DNA from: Flavobacterium tistrianum
Lineage (GTDB): Bacteria > Bacteroidota > Bacteroidia > Flavobacteriales > Flavobacteriaceae
Direction: 5' to 3'
Assembly (NCBI RefSeq): GCF_003254545.1
Contig: NZ_QJRH01000065.1
Span: 62,001 to 126,000, forward strand
DNA length: 64,000 bases
Below the pieces are notes generated by a model, which made no database searches, was not told the origin of the DNA, and saw nothing but the letters and a program-made list of their open reading frames with translations. A program made the position numbers and the translations under genes. The first letter of the stretch is position 1. Every line of letters begins with the position of its first letter. Of the stretch, positions 49,295 to 58,223 are shown piece after piece.

Positions 49295-50920
49295 TTAACC
49301 CAAGAAAGGATATCTGTAATCTTCTGGAGTTACAAAAGTTTCTTTGATAGTTCTTGGAGAAGCCCAACGCAATAAGTTTAATGCAGAACCTGCTTTATCG
49401 TTGGTTCCAGAAGCTCTTGCTCCACCAAATGGTTGCATTCCTACAACAGCTCCAGTTGGTTTGTCATTGATATAGAAGTTACCAGCAGAGTTTTGTAATT
49501 TAGTTGTAGCTACTTCAATAGCATAACGATCTTGGCTGAAAACTGCTCCTGTTAAAGCATACTCAGAAGTAGTATCTACTAATTCTAAAGTTTCTTCCCA
49601 TTTAGCATCTTCGTAAACATAAATCGTGATAACCGGTCCGAACAACTCAGTTTCCATTGTAGTATATTTTGGATTTGTAGTTACAATAACTGTCGGTTCA
49701 ATAAAGTATCCAACAGATTTATCGTAATTTCCTCCAACGATGATTTCAGCGTCAGCATCTTTTTTAGCTTGATCAATATAACTAGCTAATTTGTCAAAAG
49801 ACCCTTCATGGATAACTGCTGTAATAAAGTTTCCGAAATCTTCTGGAGAACCCATTTTCATAGATTTTACATCAGCAATTAATTGTTCTTTTACAGCTGG
49901 CCATAAACTTTGCGGAATATAAGCTCTAGAAGCAGCAGAACATTTTTGTCCTTGGAATTCGAAAGCTCCACGAGTAATTCCTGTAACCACCTGTTTTACG
50001 TTTGCACTTGGATGAGCAATGATAAAATCTTTACCTCCAGTTTCACCAACGATTCTTGGGTATGTTTTGTAATTGTGGATGTTTGCACCAATTTTTGCCC
50101 AGATATCTTTAAATACGTGAGTTGATCCTGTGAAGTGAACACCTGCAAAATCACGGCTTGCTAAAACAGTATCTGTAATCATTAAAGCATCTCCGAAAAC
50201 TACGTTGATAACTCCGTCAGGAACTCCAGCTTCTTTGAAAACTTCTAAAATGATTTTTGTAGAAAATACTTGACTATCACTTGGTTTCCAAACCACAACG
50301 TTACCCATCATTGCAGCACTTGCAGGAAGGTTTGCAGCGATTGCAGTAAAGTTGAAAGGAGTAATAGCGTAAACAAAACCTTCTAATGGTCTGTATTCTA
50401 CACGGTTCCAAACAGAAGAATCTGATTTTGGCTGATCGTTGTAGATTTGAGTCATAAACTCAACATTGTAACGTAAGAAGTCGATTAATTCGCAAGAAGC
50501 ATCGATTTCTGCTTGGTGAATATTTTTAGATTGACCAATCATTGTAGCTGCGTTAATACGAGCTCTGTATGGTCCAGCGATAAGTTCAGCAGCTTTTAAG
50601 AAAATAGCAGCACGCTGTTCCCATGCCAAGTTTGCCCATGCTTTTCTTGATTCAAGTGCATTTGCGATTGCTTTCTCGATATGTTGTTTTTCAGCTAAAT
50701 GATATTTTCCAACTACATGCTGGTGATCGTGAGGTGCTGTAATGTTTCTTGTATTTCCAGTTCTAATTTCTTCGTTTCCAATATATAAAGGAACGTCAAT
50801 TTGAGAATTCCACATTGTGGTGTAAGCAGCTTGAACAGCAACTTTTTCTGGTGAGTTTGGTGCGTAGCTCTTTACAGGCTCGTTTACCGCTTTTGGTACA
50901 TGGAAAAATCCTTTAAGCAT
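49295..50920 (-). CDS. pruA: L-glutamate gamma-semialdehyde (P5C) dehydrogenase
   Basis: A 541-residue aldehyde dehydrogenase that oxidises glutamate semialdehyde to glutamate, the second step of proline and arginine breakdown. The catalytic Cys is in FEFQGQKCSAASRAYIP, the general base Glu in RIVGETGGKDFI, and VVWKPSDSQVFST with GSTHVF shape the NAD site. The length fits the eukaryote-type PruA, not the bifunctional PutA, so proline dehydrogenase must be separate. Monocistronic with a strong terminator. Confidence 0.93.
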   Translation of the reverse strand: MLKGFFHVPKAVNEPVKSYAPNSPEKVAVQAAYTTMWNSQIDVPLYIGNEEIRTGNTRNITAPHDHQHVVGKYHLAEKQHIEKAIANALESRKAWANLAWEQRAAIFLKAAELIAGPYRARINAATMIGQSKNIHQAEIDASCELIDFLRYNVEFMTQIYNDQPKSDSSVWNRVEYRPLEGFVYAITPFNFTAIAANLPASAAMMGNVVVWKPSDSQVFSTKIILEVFKEAGVPDGVINVVFGDALMITDTVLASRDFAGVHFTGSTHVFKDIWAKIGANIHNYKTYPRIVGETGGKDFIIAHPSANVKQVVTGITRGAFEFQGQKCSAASRAYIPQSLWPAVKEQLIADVKSMKMGSPEDFGNFITAVIHEGSFDKLASYIDQAKKDADAEIIVGGNYDKSVGYFIEPTVIVTTNPKYTTMETELFGPVITIYVYEDAKWEETLELVDTTSEYALTGAVFSQDRYAIEVATTKLQNSAGNFYINDKPTGAVVGMQPFGGARASGTNDKAGSALNLLRWASPRTIKETFVTPEDYRYPFLG

Positions 50921-51072
50921 GTTATTTAAATTTGTGAATTAGACAATTTAAAGTTAGACGATTTGATTTGTTACGAATAATCTAACGTTGCACAAAAGTA
51001 CAAAGGATAAATTAATAAATTGACAATTTTATGATTAAGATAACGATAAAAGCAATAGTTGTAAACTATATC

Positions 51073-51459
51073 TTAATTTAATGCAAAAGGAGCACACATT
51101 CTAAAAGTAGGAACAATTACTTTGAATGTTTTTGTTGTAGTAAAATTGATCATATTGAAATGACCTTTCATTGCGCCATAAGGAGACGATAATAAACAGC
51201 CAGAACTGTAAGTGTGGTTTTCACCAGGTTTTAGAACCGGTTTTTTACCAATTACCCCCTCACCATCTACAACTTCTAAATCATTTAAAGAATCGAAAAT
51301 TTCCCAGTGGCGAGAAGTTAATTGTACAGAATCTTTACTATGATTTTCGATGGTAACTACGTAGCTAAAAGCAAAATGAATCTTGTAGTTTTTGAAGTAA
51401 GTGCCTTCAAAACTAGTCAAAACAGATATTTTTATGCCTCGTGTAATTTGAGAAACCAT
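51073..51459 (-). CDS. apaG: ApaG (DUF525) protein
   Basis: A 128-residue single ApaG domain. FAFSYVVTIENHSKDSVQLT, SRHWEIFDSLNDLEVVDGEG, VIGKKPVLKPGENHTYSSGC and PYGAMKGHF are the family blocks. ApaG is linked to Co2+ resistance and Mg2+ efflux in E. coli, but its activity is not settled. It lies 79 nt after the T9SS plug gene on the same strand, as in many Bacteroidota. Confidence 0.93.
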   Translation of the reverse strand: MVSQITRGIKISVLTSFEGTYFKNYKIHFAFSYVVTIENHSKDSVQLTSRHWEIFDSLNDLEVVDGEGVIGKKPVLKPGENHTYSSGCLLSSPYGAMKGHFNMINFTTTKTFKVIVPTFRMCAPFALN

Positions 51460-51538
51460 ACTAACGCCGTATATATGTGAGTGTTATAAAGGCAAAGCTA
51501 CAAAAAAAAATCGTTTAATCTAAAACCTTAACATTGTT

Positions 51539-52792
51539 TTAATTGACTATATTGATAGAGTTTGCATTTCCTTTTCCAATTACACGCTGATAACGATCTG
51601 TTGCTTCTTTATAATACACTAAGATCGTGTACTCGTTTTCAGTCTGATAAAAGTTTCCGTCAACGGCATTTTCAAAATCGACGACGCCTTTTTTGTCAGC
51701 AACTGTATACTGAAAATTAGTAAAACCTTGCTTAATCATAATGGCTTTTTCAAAAACTCCTTTATCATTGTTGTAGTCCATTTTATATTCTGGAGAAAGA
51801 CTGTAGTTATTAAACATTCCAGAAATATAAATGTCTTTATTCATTCTAAAAGCAGGAGCAGAGAGGCTAAAATAAACCCAAGCATAATCGGCTTCAATAT
51901 CATTGTTAGAACCGTTGATGTTCTTAACAACAAAATTTCCGTTTACATCTTCATAATTCGTATAAATCTGATTTCCTCTTGCGGCATTGGTATACAAAAA
52001 CGAATTGTAAATATCGTTGTTAGAACCTACTTTGGCAACATTATTACTGGCTGCTCGAATGTCCTTGTTTTCAAAATACAAAAACTCATTTCCGCCCCAA
52101 AATTGAGTTTCTTTATCATATTTATAGACCAGCTGATTACCAATTGTATATTGAGGAACAATATTTTTTATTTCCGTATGAAAATTTCCGTTTTGCAGTA
52201 AAAGAACTTTTACATTTTGCAATGGAGTTTGAAATACAATATCATTAGATAAAATAGCAAAATCAAGATTCTGTTTGTAATCGATATTGCTTAAATTTCT
52301 GCTTCTTTTTACCTGCACGCCAACCGTACAATGATTTTCATGTAAAATAAATTTTCTTGAGAAAACAACTTCTCGGTCTTCATTAAGAATTCGCAACATA
52401 TAATTCCCCGAAAGCTTCAATAATTGCGTAAACTGATTCGGAAAAGAAAGTCTATAATGTGTATAAACCTGAAGCGTATTAAACGAATTCGAAAAATCGG
52501 TAATTCTCTGATTATCCATTCCAAGAATATAGTCCGTTTTTGGGATTTGCGTTGGGAACCAATTGTAGTCGCAATGAATAACTTCAAAGTAATAATTGGC
52601 TTCATTACCAAACAAATCATCAAATTGAAATGTAAACGGAGAACCTAATTCGAAAATAGGCGGAACATTACTGCCATTCTGAATAAAAGAAGCAGTTTTA
52701 ATATTGTAAGGAGGATCGATTTCTTTTTCTTGAGCTTTCGCTAAAGTGAAAATGAAAAGAAAAATAAAGCTTGTATATAAAAATTTTGGCAT
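51539..52792 (-). CDS. T9SS plug protein (DUF5103)
   Basis: A 417-residue exported protein with a signal peptide (ending TLAKAQ, residue 20). IDPPYNIKTASFIQNGSN, FEVIHCDYNWFPTQIPKTDY and NSFNTLQVYTHYRLSFPN make the N-terminal DUF5103 domain. A later WGGNEFLYFENKDIRAASN and YAWVYFSLSAP follow. DUF5103 members are the Plug subunit that seals the SprA outer-membrane channel of type IX secretion from the periplasmic side. This fits the T9SS cargo protein at 16065. It is near apaG and a SNF2 gene. Confidence 0.85.
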   Translation of the reverse strand: MPKFLYTSFIFLFIFTLAKAQEKEIDPPYNIKTASFIQNGSNVPPIFELGSPFTFQFDDLFGNEANYYFEVIHCDYNWFPTQIPKTDYILGMDNQRITDFSNSFNTLQVYTHYRLSFPNQFTQLLKLSGNYMLRILNEDREVVFSRKFILHENHCTVGVQVKRSRNLSNIDYKQNLDFAILSNDIVFQTPLQNVKVLLLQNGNFHTEIKNIVPQYTIGNQLVYKYDKETQFWGGNEFLYFENKDIRAASNNVAKVGSNNDIYNSFLYTNAARGNQIYTNYEDVNGNFVVKNINGSNNDIEADYAWVYFSLSAPAFRMNKDIYISGMFNNYSLSPEYKMDYNNDKGVFEKAIMIKQGFTNFQYTVADKKGVVDFENAVDGNFYQTENEYTILVYYKEATDRYQRVIGKGNANSINIVN

Positions 52793-52866
52793 CTTAAAAC
52801 TTTGTAAGATTGTAAATATAACAATTTTATATAACGAAAAAGATGCCGATCTATTGGATTTAACGA

Positions 52867-55773
52867 TTAATTTCCTAAAATATACTCTAAGTTGCCTTCA
52901 ATCTCATCATTGATATAACTTTCTTCTAAAAGTGAGTCAGACAATAATTTTTTGTTTTCCTGCAATTTGATGATTTTTTCTTCTACTGTATTTTTAGAAA
53001 TAAAACGAATCACATTTACTTTATTCAATTGCCCGATTCTATGCGCACGTGCCACACCTTGTTTTTCAGCAAAAGGGTTCCACCAAGGGTCCAAGAATAA
53101 AACATAAGAGGCCTTTGTAATATTCAAACCAACTCCACCCGCTTTAAGCGAAATAAAGAATAACAGCGGATTTTCTTTTTCCTGAAACATTTTTACCTGC
53201 TGTTCTCTTTTGTCTGATGGAGTTTCGCCTGTAATTTCGCAGAACTCAATTTTGTTTTCCTTGCACCAATCGGTATAAAAATTTAGATTTGTAACAAACG
53301 AACTGAAAATGATAACTTTCTGTTTTGCTTTCACTAAGTTTTCAAGATAATTGGTAACCGCAATATATTTTCCAGAATCAACTTCAGATTCCTGATCAAC
53401 CATTTTTGGGTGATTGCTCAGCTGTCTCAGCTTCATCAAAGTATTAATGATGTTGATTTTGTCTGGACCAGATCCGTCAGTTTTAAGCAAGAAATTACGC
53501 GCCTTAGATTTCTCTTTTTCGTATAATTTTTCCTGTTCAGGATCCATGTCGCAGTAATAAATCTGCTCAGTCAATTCTGGCAAATCTTTTAGGACCTGTT
53601 CTTTAGTTCGTCGCAAAATATAAGGAGCGATGAGGTTTTTTAATTCTGTTAAAACTTCTTCATTTTGTTTTTTCTCAATCGGATTTTTGAAGTTCTCCAT
53701 AAAGAAAGCATAACTTCCCAAAATCTCAGGATTGATAAACTGCATTTGCGACCATAAATCGTCAAGCGAATTTTCGATTGGCGTTCCACTTAAAGCAATT
53801 TTATGCCCTGTGCTGATTTTATTTATGGCTTTAAAAATCTTAGAATTTTTGTTTTTGATGTATTGACTTTCGTCTAAAATCAAATAACGGAAATCGTATT
53901 TTTCTAAAATAGAAATATCTCGATGAATGATGCTGTAACTTGTGAAAATTAAATCGGTCGAATTAATTCTGCTTGCTAAAGATTTTCTTTCATTACCCAC
54001 ATATTGTATTTTCGAAAAGTGCGGGGTGAATTTTCCAGCCTCATTAAACCAGTTAAAAACCAATGAAGAAGGCAGAACTATCAAAGCTTTTAATGGTTCT
54101 CTTTCAATAGTAGTTTCGTTGGCAAACAAATCAAAATTGGTCGTTTTGGTTGTAAAACCTAATTGTTCTTGTACAGAAACCAAAACAGATAAAGTCTGCA
54201 ACGTTTTTCCAAGTCCCATATCGTCAGCCAGACACGCACCCATGTTGGAGTTGAAATGTCCTAAAAGCCATTTTACTCCGTCAATTTGATATGGTCTCAA
54301 AGTTGCTTTTATTAAATCAGAACCAGTAAATTCAGCTTGATGAATTTGGTCTAAATCATTGTCAATTTCTGAAATTCCGTCTAAAGCGGTAAAATTGCTT
54401 TTTCGTAAAAGTAAAGCGCCATTTTCTGTTTTAGCCAATTTTGCTAAAGAGCCGTACTTGCTAAACCATTCTAACGGAATCAAAAAGTAGTTTCCGTCTG
54501 GCAATGCAAAAAGTCTTTCTTTGCTTTTTATGTTCGGAATAATTTCGCTGAAATTGATTTTATAATTTCCAACTGTAATGATTATTTTAATGTCGAACCA
54601 ATCTCCAGTTGTTTCTTTTGAAGCAGAAATAGTATAGTTTTCTGTAATGATTTCTTTGCTTTCCAGTTTTAGATTTTCAATAGTAAAACCTAAATTTTTC
54701 AGTTCTTCTTTATGGTCAATAATCAACTGAATATTGACGAAAGGATCTGTGTTTTCAGCTTCTGAATTTAATCCAAATAATTCGTTTTTGATTTTGGTTA
54801 AACCAATTTCATTTAATTTATCGACATATAAACTCTCGTCAGGATTTCTTTTAAACTGAATTATTTTAGGTTCATTAGCAATACTAAAATCTACAAAAGA
54901 ATGTGTTTTTTTAATTTTGCTTGCATCAAATGAATATCCGTTATAATCAAAATAAAGATTAAGATAATAACAGTTTTTAAAGAAATCATGAATAGGCTGA
55001 ATCGTGCAAGAAATGATTTTGTCACGAAGTTCAATTTCAAAACCTGTCGCTTCAATATCAATTTTCTTTGCGATTTGCGGAATGAAACTTTTAAAGTAAT
55101 CGTCAACTAATTTTGATGGTATTTCAATAGATTTTTTCTTTAAAAAAGGTGTCAGTTTTTTAGAGTTCAACTCTTTTAGTTGCCCTAGTTTTTTGTCTAT
55201 AATAAGCCAGCCTGGTTCGTCTAAAAGAACGTCGACTTTGCTATTCATTGGAGAAAAAGTGGTTTCATTTTCTTTTAAAGAAAGTGTATAAGTAATTCCT
55301 TCAGTATGTTTGTCAAACTGAATCTGTGGTTCAAAATCAAGCGGTTCAATGCTAACTCTCGAACGATAGAAATCTTTTTCAGGTCCAAGATTTAAAGACA
55401 GAGGAAATTGCTCTTTTACAATTAAATCGTAAAACGAACTTAAATTGAATTTTAAGTGTTGGCGAATCGCAAATTCAATTTTTGAATCTTTCTGTAAATC
55501 GGCAATTGTTTTGGCTGACTTAATTTTGGCACCGAATTTTTTAAAAATAAATTCAGGTTTAAGAGAATCGCATGCCGTTAATATTCTTTTTGAGTTGGAA
55601 TCTAAATTATCAAAAGTGATTCCGAAACTTTCAAGTACATCGGGACTTGCTTTTTTGTCTAAATATTTGATTTCGCTAGTATTCTCAACAATGTATGCGG
55701 TTGGAATATAGACATTCAGATTTTTTTCCAAACTGATGTCAAAACAGAACTGAAATGATTTTGTAGGTTCCAA
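52867..55773 (-). CDS. SNF2-family DEAD/DEAH-like helicase
   Basis: A 968-residue protein with a ~480-residue N-terminal part of unclear fold. The ATPase follows: LADDMGLGKTLQTLSVL (motif I), YLILDESQYIKN (motif II, DESQ), LSGTPIENSLDDLWSQMQFI (motif III) and the C-terminal VIIFSSFVTN, FFISLKAGGVGLNIT and ARAHRIGQ. These are Swi2/Snf2 translocases that remodel protein-DNA complexes, for example RapA-like roles at RNA polymerase. The function here is unknown. Upstream of and 74 nt from the plug gene. Confidence 0.9.
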   Translation of the reverse strand: MEPTKSFQFCFDISLEKNLNVYIPTAYIVENTSEIKYLDKKASPDVLESFGITFDNLDSNSKRILTACDSLKPEFIFKKFGAKIKSAKTIADLQKDSKIEFAIRQHLKFNLSSFYDLIVKEQFPLSLNLGPEKDFYRSRVSIEPLDFEPQIQFDKHTEGITYTLSLKENETTFSPMNSKVDVLLDEPGWLIIDKKLGQLKELNSKKLTPFLKKKSIEIPSKLVDDYFKSFIPQIAKKIDIEATGFEIELRDKIISCTIQPIHDFFKNCYYLNLYFDYNGYSFDASKIKKTHSFVDFSIANEPKIIQFKRNPDESLYVDKLNEIGLTKIKNELFGLNSEAENTDPFVNIQLIIDHKEELKNLGFTIENLKLESKEIITENYTISASKETTGDWFDIKIIITVGNYKINFSEIIPNIKSKERLFALPDGNYFLIPLEWFSKYGSLAKLAKTENGALLLRKSNFTALDGISEIDNDLDQIHQAEFTGSDLIKATLRPYQIDGVKWLLGHFNSNMGACLADDMGLGKTLQTLSVLVSVQEQLGFTTKTTNFDLFANETTIEREPLKALIVLPSSLVFNWFNEAGKFTPHFSKIQYVGNERKSLASRINSTDLIFTSYSIIHRDISILEKYDFRYLILDESQYIKNKNSKIFKAINKISTGHKIALSGTPIENSLDDLWSQMQFINPEILGSYAFFMENFKNPIEKKQNEEVLTELKNLIAPYILRRTKEQVLKDLPELTEQIYYCDMDPEQEKLYEKEKSKARNFLLKTDGSGPDKINIINTLMKLRQLSNHPKMVDQESEVDSGKYIAVTNYLENLVKAKQKVIIFSSFVTNLNFYTDWCKENKIEFCEITGETPSDKREQQVKMFQEKENPLLFFISLKAGGVGLNITKASYVLFLDPWWNPFAEKQGVARAHRIGQLNKVNVIRFISKNTVEEKIIKLQENKKLLSDSLLEESYINDEIEGNLEYILGN

Positions 55774-55821
55774 GATTTAGGGATTTGGTTAGGCTTGTAA
55801 TTTAGGTTTGGGCAAAAAAAT

Positions 55822-55863
55822 AAAAGGAGTTTTCAAAATAGTAATAATTTGAAAACTCCTTTT
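55822..55863 (-). terminator. Terminator after the 55897 methyltransferase gene
   Basis: AAAAGGAGTTTTCAAA / TTTGAAAACTCCTTTT is a perfect 16-bp stem around a 10-nt loop, then a T-run on the minus strand. Confidence 0.88.
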
Positions 55864-55896
55864 AAATGAACTTGTATCACTTATATGGTGAAAAAA

Positions 55897-56670
55897 TTAG
55901 TTTTCCTGTTTAAAGCAAAGCGGAATAATTTCGCCTTTTGCTAAACAATATTTTTCAACCAATTCTGGTGCAATTTTATTCGTATAATCTTCTTCGATAA
56001 CAATAAAACCAATGCTTCTTAATTTATCGAAATAATCGCGTCCGTAAACACGCACGTGATCGTATTGTCCGAAAATTTTAGCACGTTCTTTTTGATCTGT
56101 AATCGAATCATCTGCAAACGTAACTTCGCGAGATAAATCCTGAGGAATTTGAAGAATCGCCATTCCGCCTGGTTTTAAAACACGATACAACTCTTGCATT
56201 GCTTTTGTATCGTCTGGAATGTGCTCTAAAACGTGATTACATAAAATAACGTCATATTCGTTGTCTTTGAAAGGCAAATTACAGATATCTGCTTTTACAT
56301 CTGCCAATGGCGAAAGTAAATCAGTCGTTGTGTAGTCTAAGTTTTTCTGCTTGCGAAATCTTTTGTAGAAAGCTTGCTCTGGAGCAAAATGCAATACTTT
56401 TTTTGGCGCTGTAAAAAAATCAGTCTGATCGTTTAAATATAACCAAAGTAAACGGTGTCTTTCTAAAGAAAGTGTACTTGGCGAAAGCACATTATTACGT
56501 TGTTTTCCGTAACCGTAAGGCAGAAAAGATTTAAAGCTTTTTCCGTCAATAGGATCTGTAAATTTATCTCCTTTTAAAGAGAAAGCTAAAATTGGGCGTG
56601 CTACATAACTCAAACGAATTAATAATGGACGCGGAATTGTATTAAGGACTAATTTAAAAAGTTTCTTCAT
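55897..56670 (-). CDS. Class I SAM-dependent methyltransferase
   Basis: A 257-residue protein. KKVLHFAPEQAFYKRFRK, then DYTTTDLLSPLADVKADI and DVILCNHVLEHIPDD, then ELYRVLKPGGMAILQIP is the class I Rossmann methyltransferase order (Methyltransf_11/25). The substrate is not known; the size and N-terminus resemble ubiquinone-type or small-molecule enzymes. A GCAGAG repeat copy lies at its upstream end, next to a GxxExxY gene. Confidence 0.85.
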   Translation of the reverse strand: MKKLFKLVLNTIPRPLLIRLSYVARPILAFSLKGDKFTDPIDGKSFKSFLPYGYGKQRNNVLSPSTLSLERHRLLWLYLNDQTDFFTAPKKVLHFAPEQAFYKRFRKQKNLDYTTTDLLSPLADVKADICNLPFKDNEYDVILCNHVLEHIPDDTKAMQELYRVLKPGGMAILQIPQDLSREVTFADDSITDQKERAKIFGQYDHVRVYGRDYFDKLRSIGFIVIEEDYTNKIAPELVEKYCLAKGEIIPLCFKQEN

Positions 56671-56681
56671 GGGGGCTATTT

Positions 56682-56698
56682 CGCAGAGTTACACAAAG
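56682..56698. repeat. GCAGAG-type repeat, left flank of the GxxExxY gene
   Basis: CGCAGAGTTACACAAAG. Its reverse-complement partner at 57162-57178 agrees at 14 of 17 positions. The two bracket the GxxExxY gene. Confidence 0.65.
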
Positions 56699-56714
56699 TG
56701 AGCACAAAGCTTCA

Positions 56715-57116
56715 CTAAGTGTTTATAAATCTTTTTATATTGTTTTTTAATATTTTTGAATCAAAATTGATTAACAATCCTAAGGGATAATTTCCGAGTT
56801 TTAGATAGGTTAGTATTTGCGCAAAATGAACATCTGTAAAAGCTTCAACAGTTTTTAATTCAATTACGATTTTGTTTTCAATAAGCAAATCAATTCTGTA
56901 TCCATGATCAAGTTTTACGTCTTTATAAATTATAGGTAGGGCTTTTTGTTTTTCAACAGTTAAACCAGAATTTATAATTTCGTAGTATAAGCATTCCTGA
57001 TAAGCGGATTCCAGTAAACCGGGACCTAATTGTTTGTGAACTTCAATTGCTAAACCTATAATTTTATATGAGATAGTATTTAGTTCGTCTTGTGATACTT
57101 CATTTTCCAAATACAT
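56715..57116 (-). CDS. GxxExxY protein (PD-(D/E)XK nuclease-like fold)
   Basis: A 133-residue protein with the diagnostic LGPGLLESAYQECLYYE (GxxExxY). RIDLLIENKIVIELKTVEAF carries the D-x(n)-ExK of PD-(D/E)XK nucleases: Asp, then Glu and Lys. The catalytic set seems whole. GxxExxY proteins are common, often near repeats, and of unknown role. Here it is flanked by inverted copies of a CAGAG-type repeat, and does not fit its metabolic neighbours, so recent insertion is possible. Confidence 0.85.
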   Translation of the reverse strand: MYLENEVSQDELNTISYKIIGLAIEVHKQLGPGLLESAYQECLYYEIINSGLTVEKQKALPIIYKDVKLDHGYRIDLLIENKIVIELKTVEAFTDVHFAQILTYLKLGNYPLGLLINFDSKILKNNIKRFINT

Positions 57117-57161
57117 TTTTTAAAAGGCGTATAAATAAATTTTGCGAATCTCGGCGTATAT

Positions 57162-57178
57162 CTTTGTGAATCTCTGTG
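57162..57178. repeat. CAGAG-type repeat, right flank of the GxxExxY gene
   Basis: On the minus strand this reads CACAGAGATTCACAAAG, matching 56682-56698 at 14 of 17 positions. Confidence 0.65.
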
Positions 57179-57184
57179 GAATAA

Positions 57185-58003
57185 CTACAATACCAAAGGC
57201 ACTTGTCTGAATTCATCCTCTTCGTTGCTTTCGATTCCTAAAGCTTTATAGATGTATTGGAAAGTCGATAATAATTCAGGTTTTCCATCAATTAAAGCTA
57301 CATCATGCTCAAAATGCGCACTAGGTTTTCCGTCGGCAGTTAAGATTGTCCAGCCATCTTTCAGTTGTTTGATGTTTCTAGTTCCCATGTTGATCATCGG
57401 TTCGATTGCTACAACCATTCCTTCAACAAAAAGCTTTCCACGTCCGCGTTTTCCGTAGTTTGGCATTTCTGGCTCCTCGTGCATTTTTTGCCCAACACCA
57501 TGTCCAACCAATTCACGAACTACGCCGTAACCGTGCGCTTCAGTGTATTTTTGAATCGCGTTTCCAACATCTTCTACACGATTTCCTGCTTTAAATTCTC
57601 TAATTCCAACGTAAAGAGATTCTTTAGTAACACGTAAAAGCTTTTTAACTTCTGGTGCAACTTCTCCAATTTCGAAACTGTATGCGTGGTCTCCGTGAAA
57701 ACCATTTTTAAAAGCACCGCAGTCAACCGAAATAACATCACCGTTTTTAAGAGGAACATTATTTGGGATACCATGAACAACCTGAGCGTTTGGACTCATG
57801 CAAAGCGAATTCGGGAAATCATACAATCCAAGGAAACTTGGAACTGCACCGTGATCACGAATAAATTCTTCGGCTAATTTGTCAAGATATAATGTTGTAA
57901 CTCCTTCTTTAATTTCAGAAGCAATCATTCCTAATGTTTTTGATACGATTAAAGCACTTTCGCGCATTAATTCGATTTCCTCTCTAGTTTTTTGGATAAT
58001 CAT
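57185..58003 (-). CDS. map: Methionine aminopeptidase, type I
   Basis: A 272-residue pita-bread metalloenzyme that removes the initiator methionine. The metal ligands lie in VISVDCGAFKNGFHGDHAYSFE, RELVGHGVGQKMHEEPEMP and GMVVAIEPM, with HFEHDVALI at the C-terminus. The ATG at 58003 (MIIQKTREEIELMRESAL) is preferred over the upstream in-frame ATG, which adds eight residues not typical of the family. A paired repeat (58054) lies upstream. Confidence 0.94.
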   Translation of the reverse strand: MIIQKTREEIELMRESALIVSKTLGMIASEIKEGVTTLYLDKLAEEFIRDHGAVPSFLGLYDFPNSLCMSPNAQVVHGIPNNVPLKNGDVISVDCGAFKNGFHGDHAYSFEIGEVAPEVKKLLRVTKESLYVGIREFKAGNRVEDVGNAIQKYTEAHGYGVVRELVGHGVGQKMHEEPEMPNYGKRGRGKLFVEGMVVAIEPMINMGTRNIKQLKDGWTILTADGKPSAHFEHDVALIDGKPELLSTFQYIYKALGIESNEEDEFRQVPLVL

Positions 58004-58053
58004 ATTTTTTCCATTTTCAGTTGGCAAAAGTACAATTTTTAATTAAAATTTTT

Positions 58054-58151
58054 CGCCACGAATTCACGAATTATCTCAAAACAAAATTTTTAAAAAAGAT
58101 ATTTCACAGATCAATTAATTAATTTCTGAAGAAAATTCGTGAATTCGTGGC
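58054..58151. repeat. Paired CGCCACGAATTCACGAATT inverted repeat, copy 3
   Basis: The left arm (58054-58072) and right arm (58134-58151) are reverse complements over 18 nt; loop ~61 nt. Between map and the DUF445 gene, which diverge. Confidence 0.85.
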
Positions 58152-58223
58152 TATCAAAACAATCAATAGAGTTAAGTTTTTTGAGAAAAAAGCCATAAAT
58201 TAGTAGTGCAAATGTTTATAATT

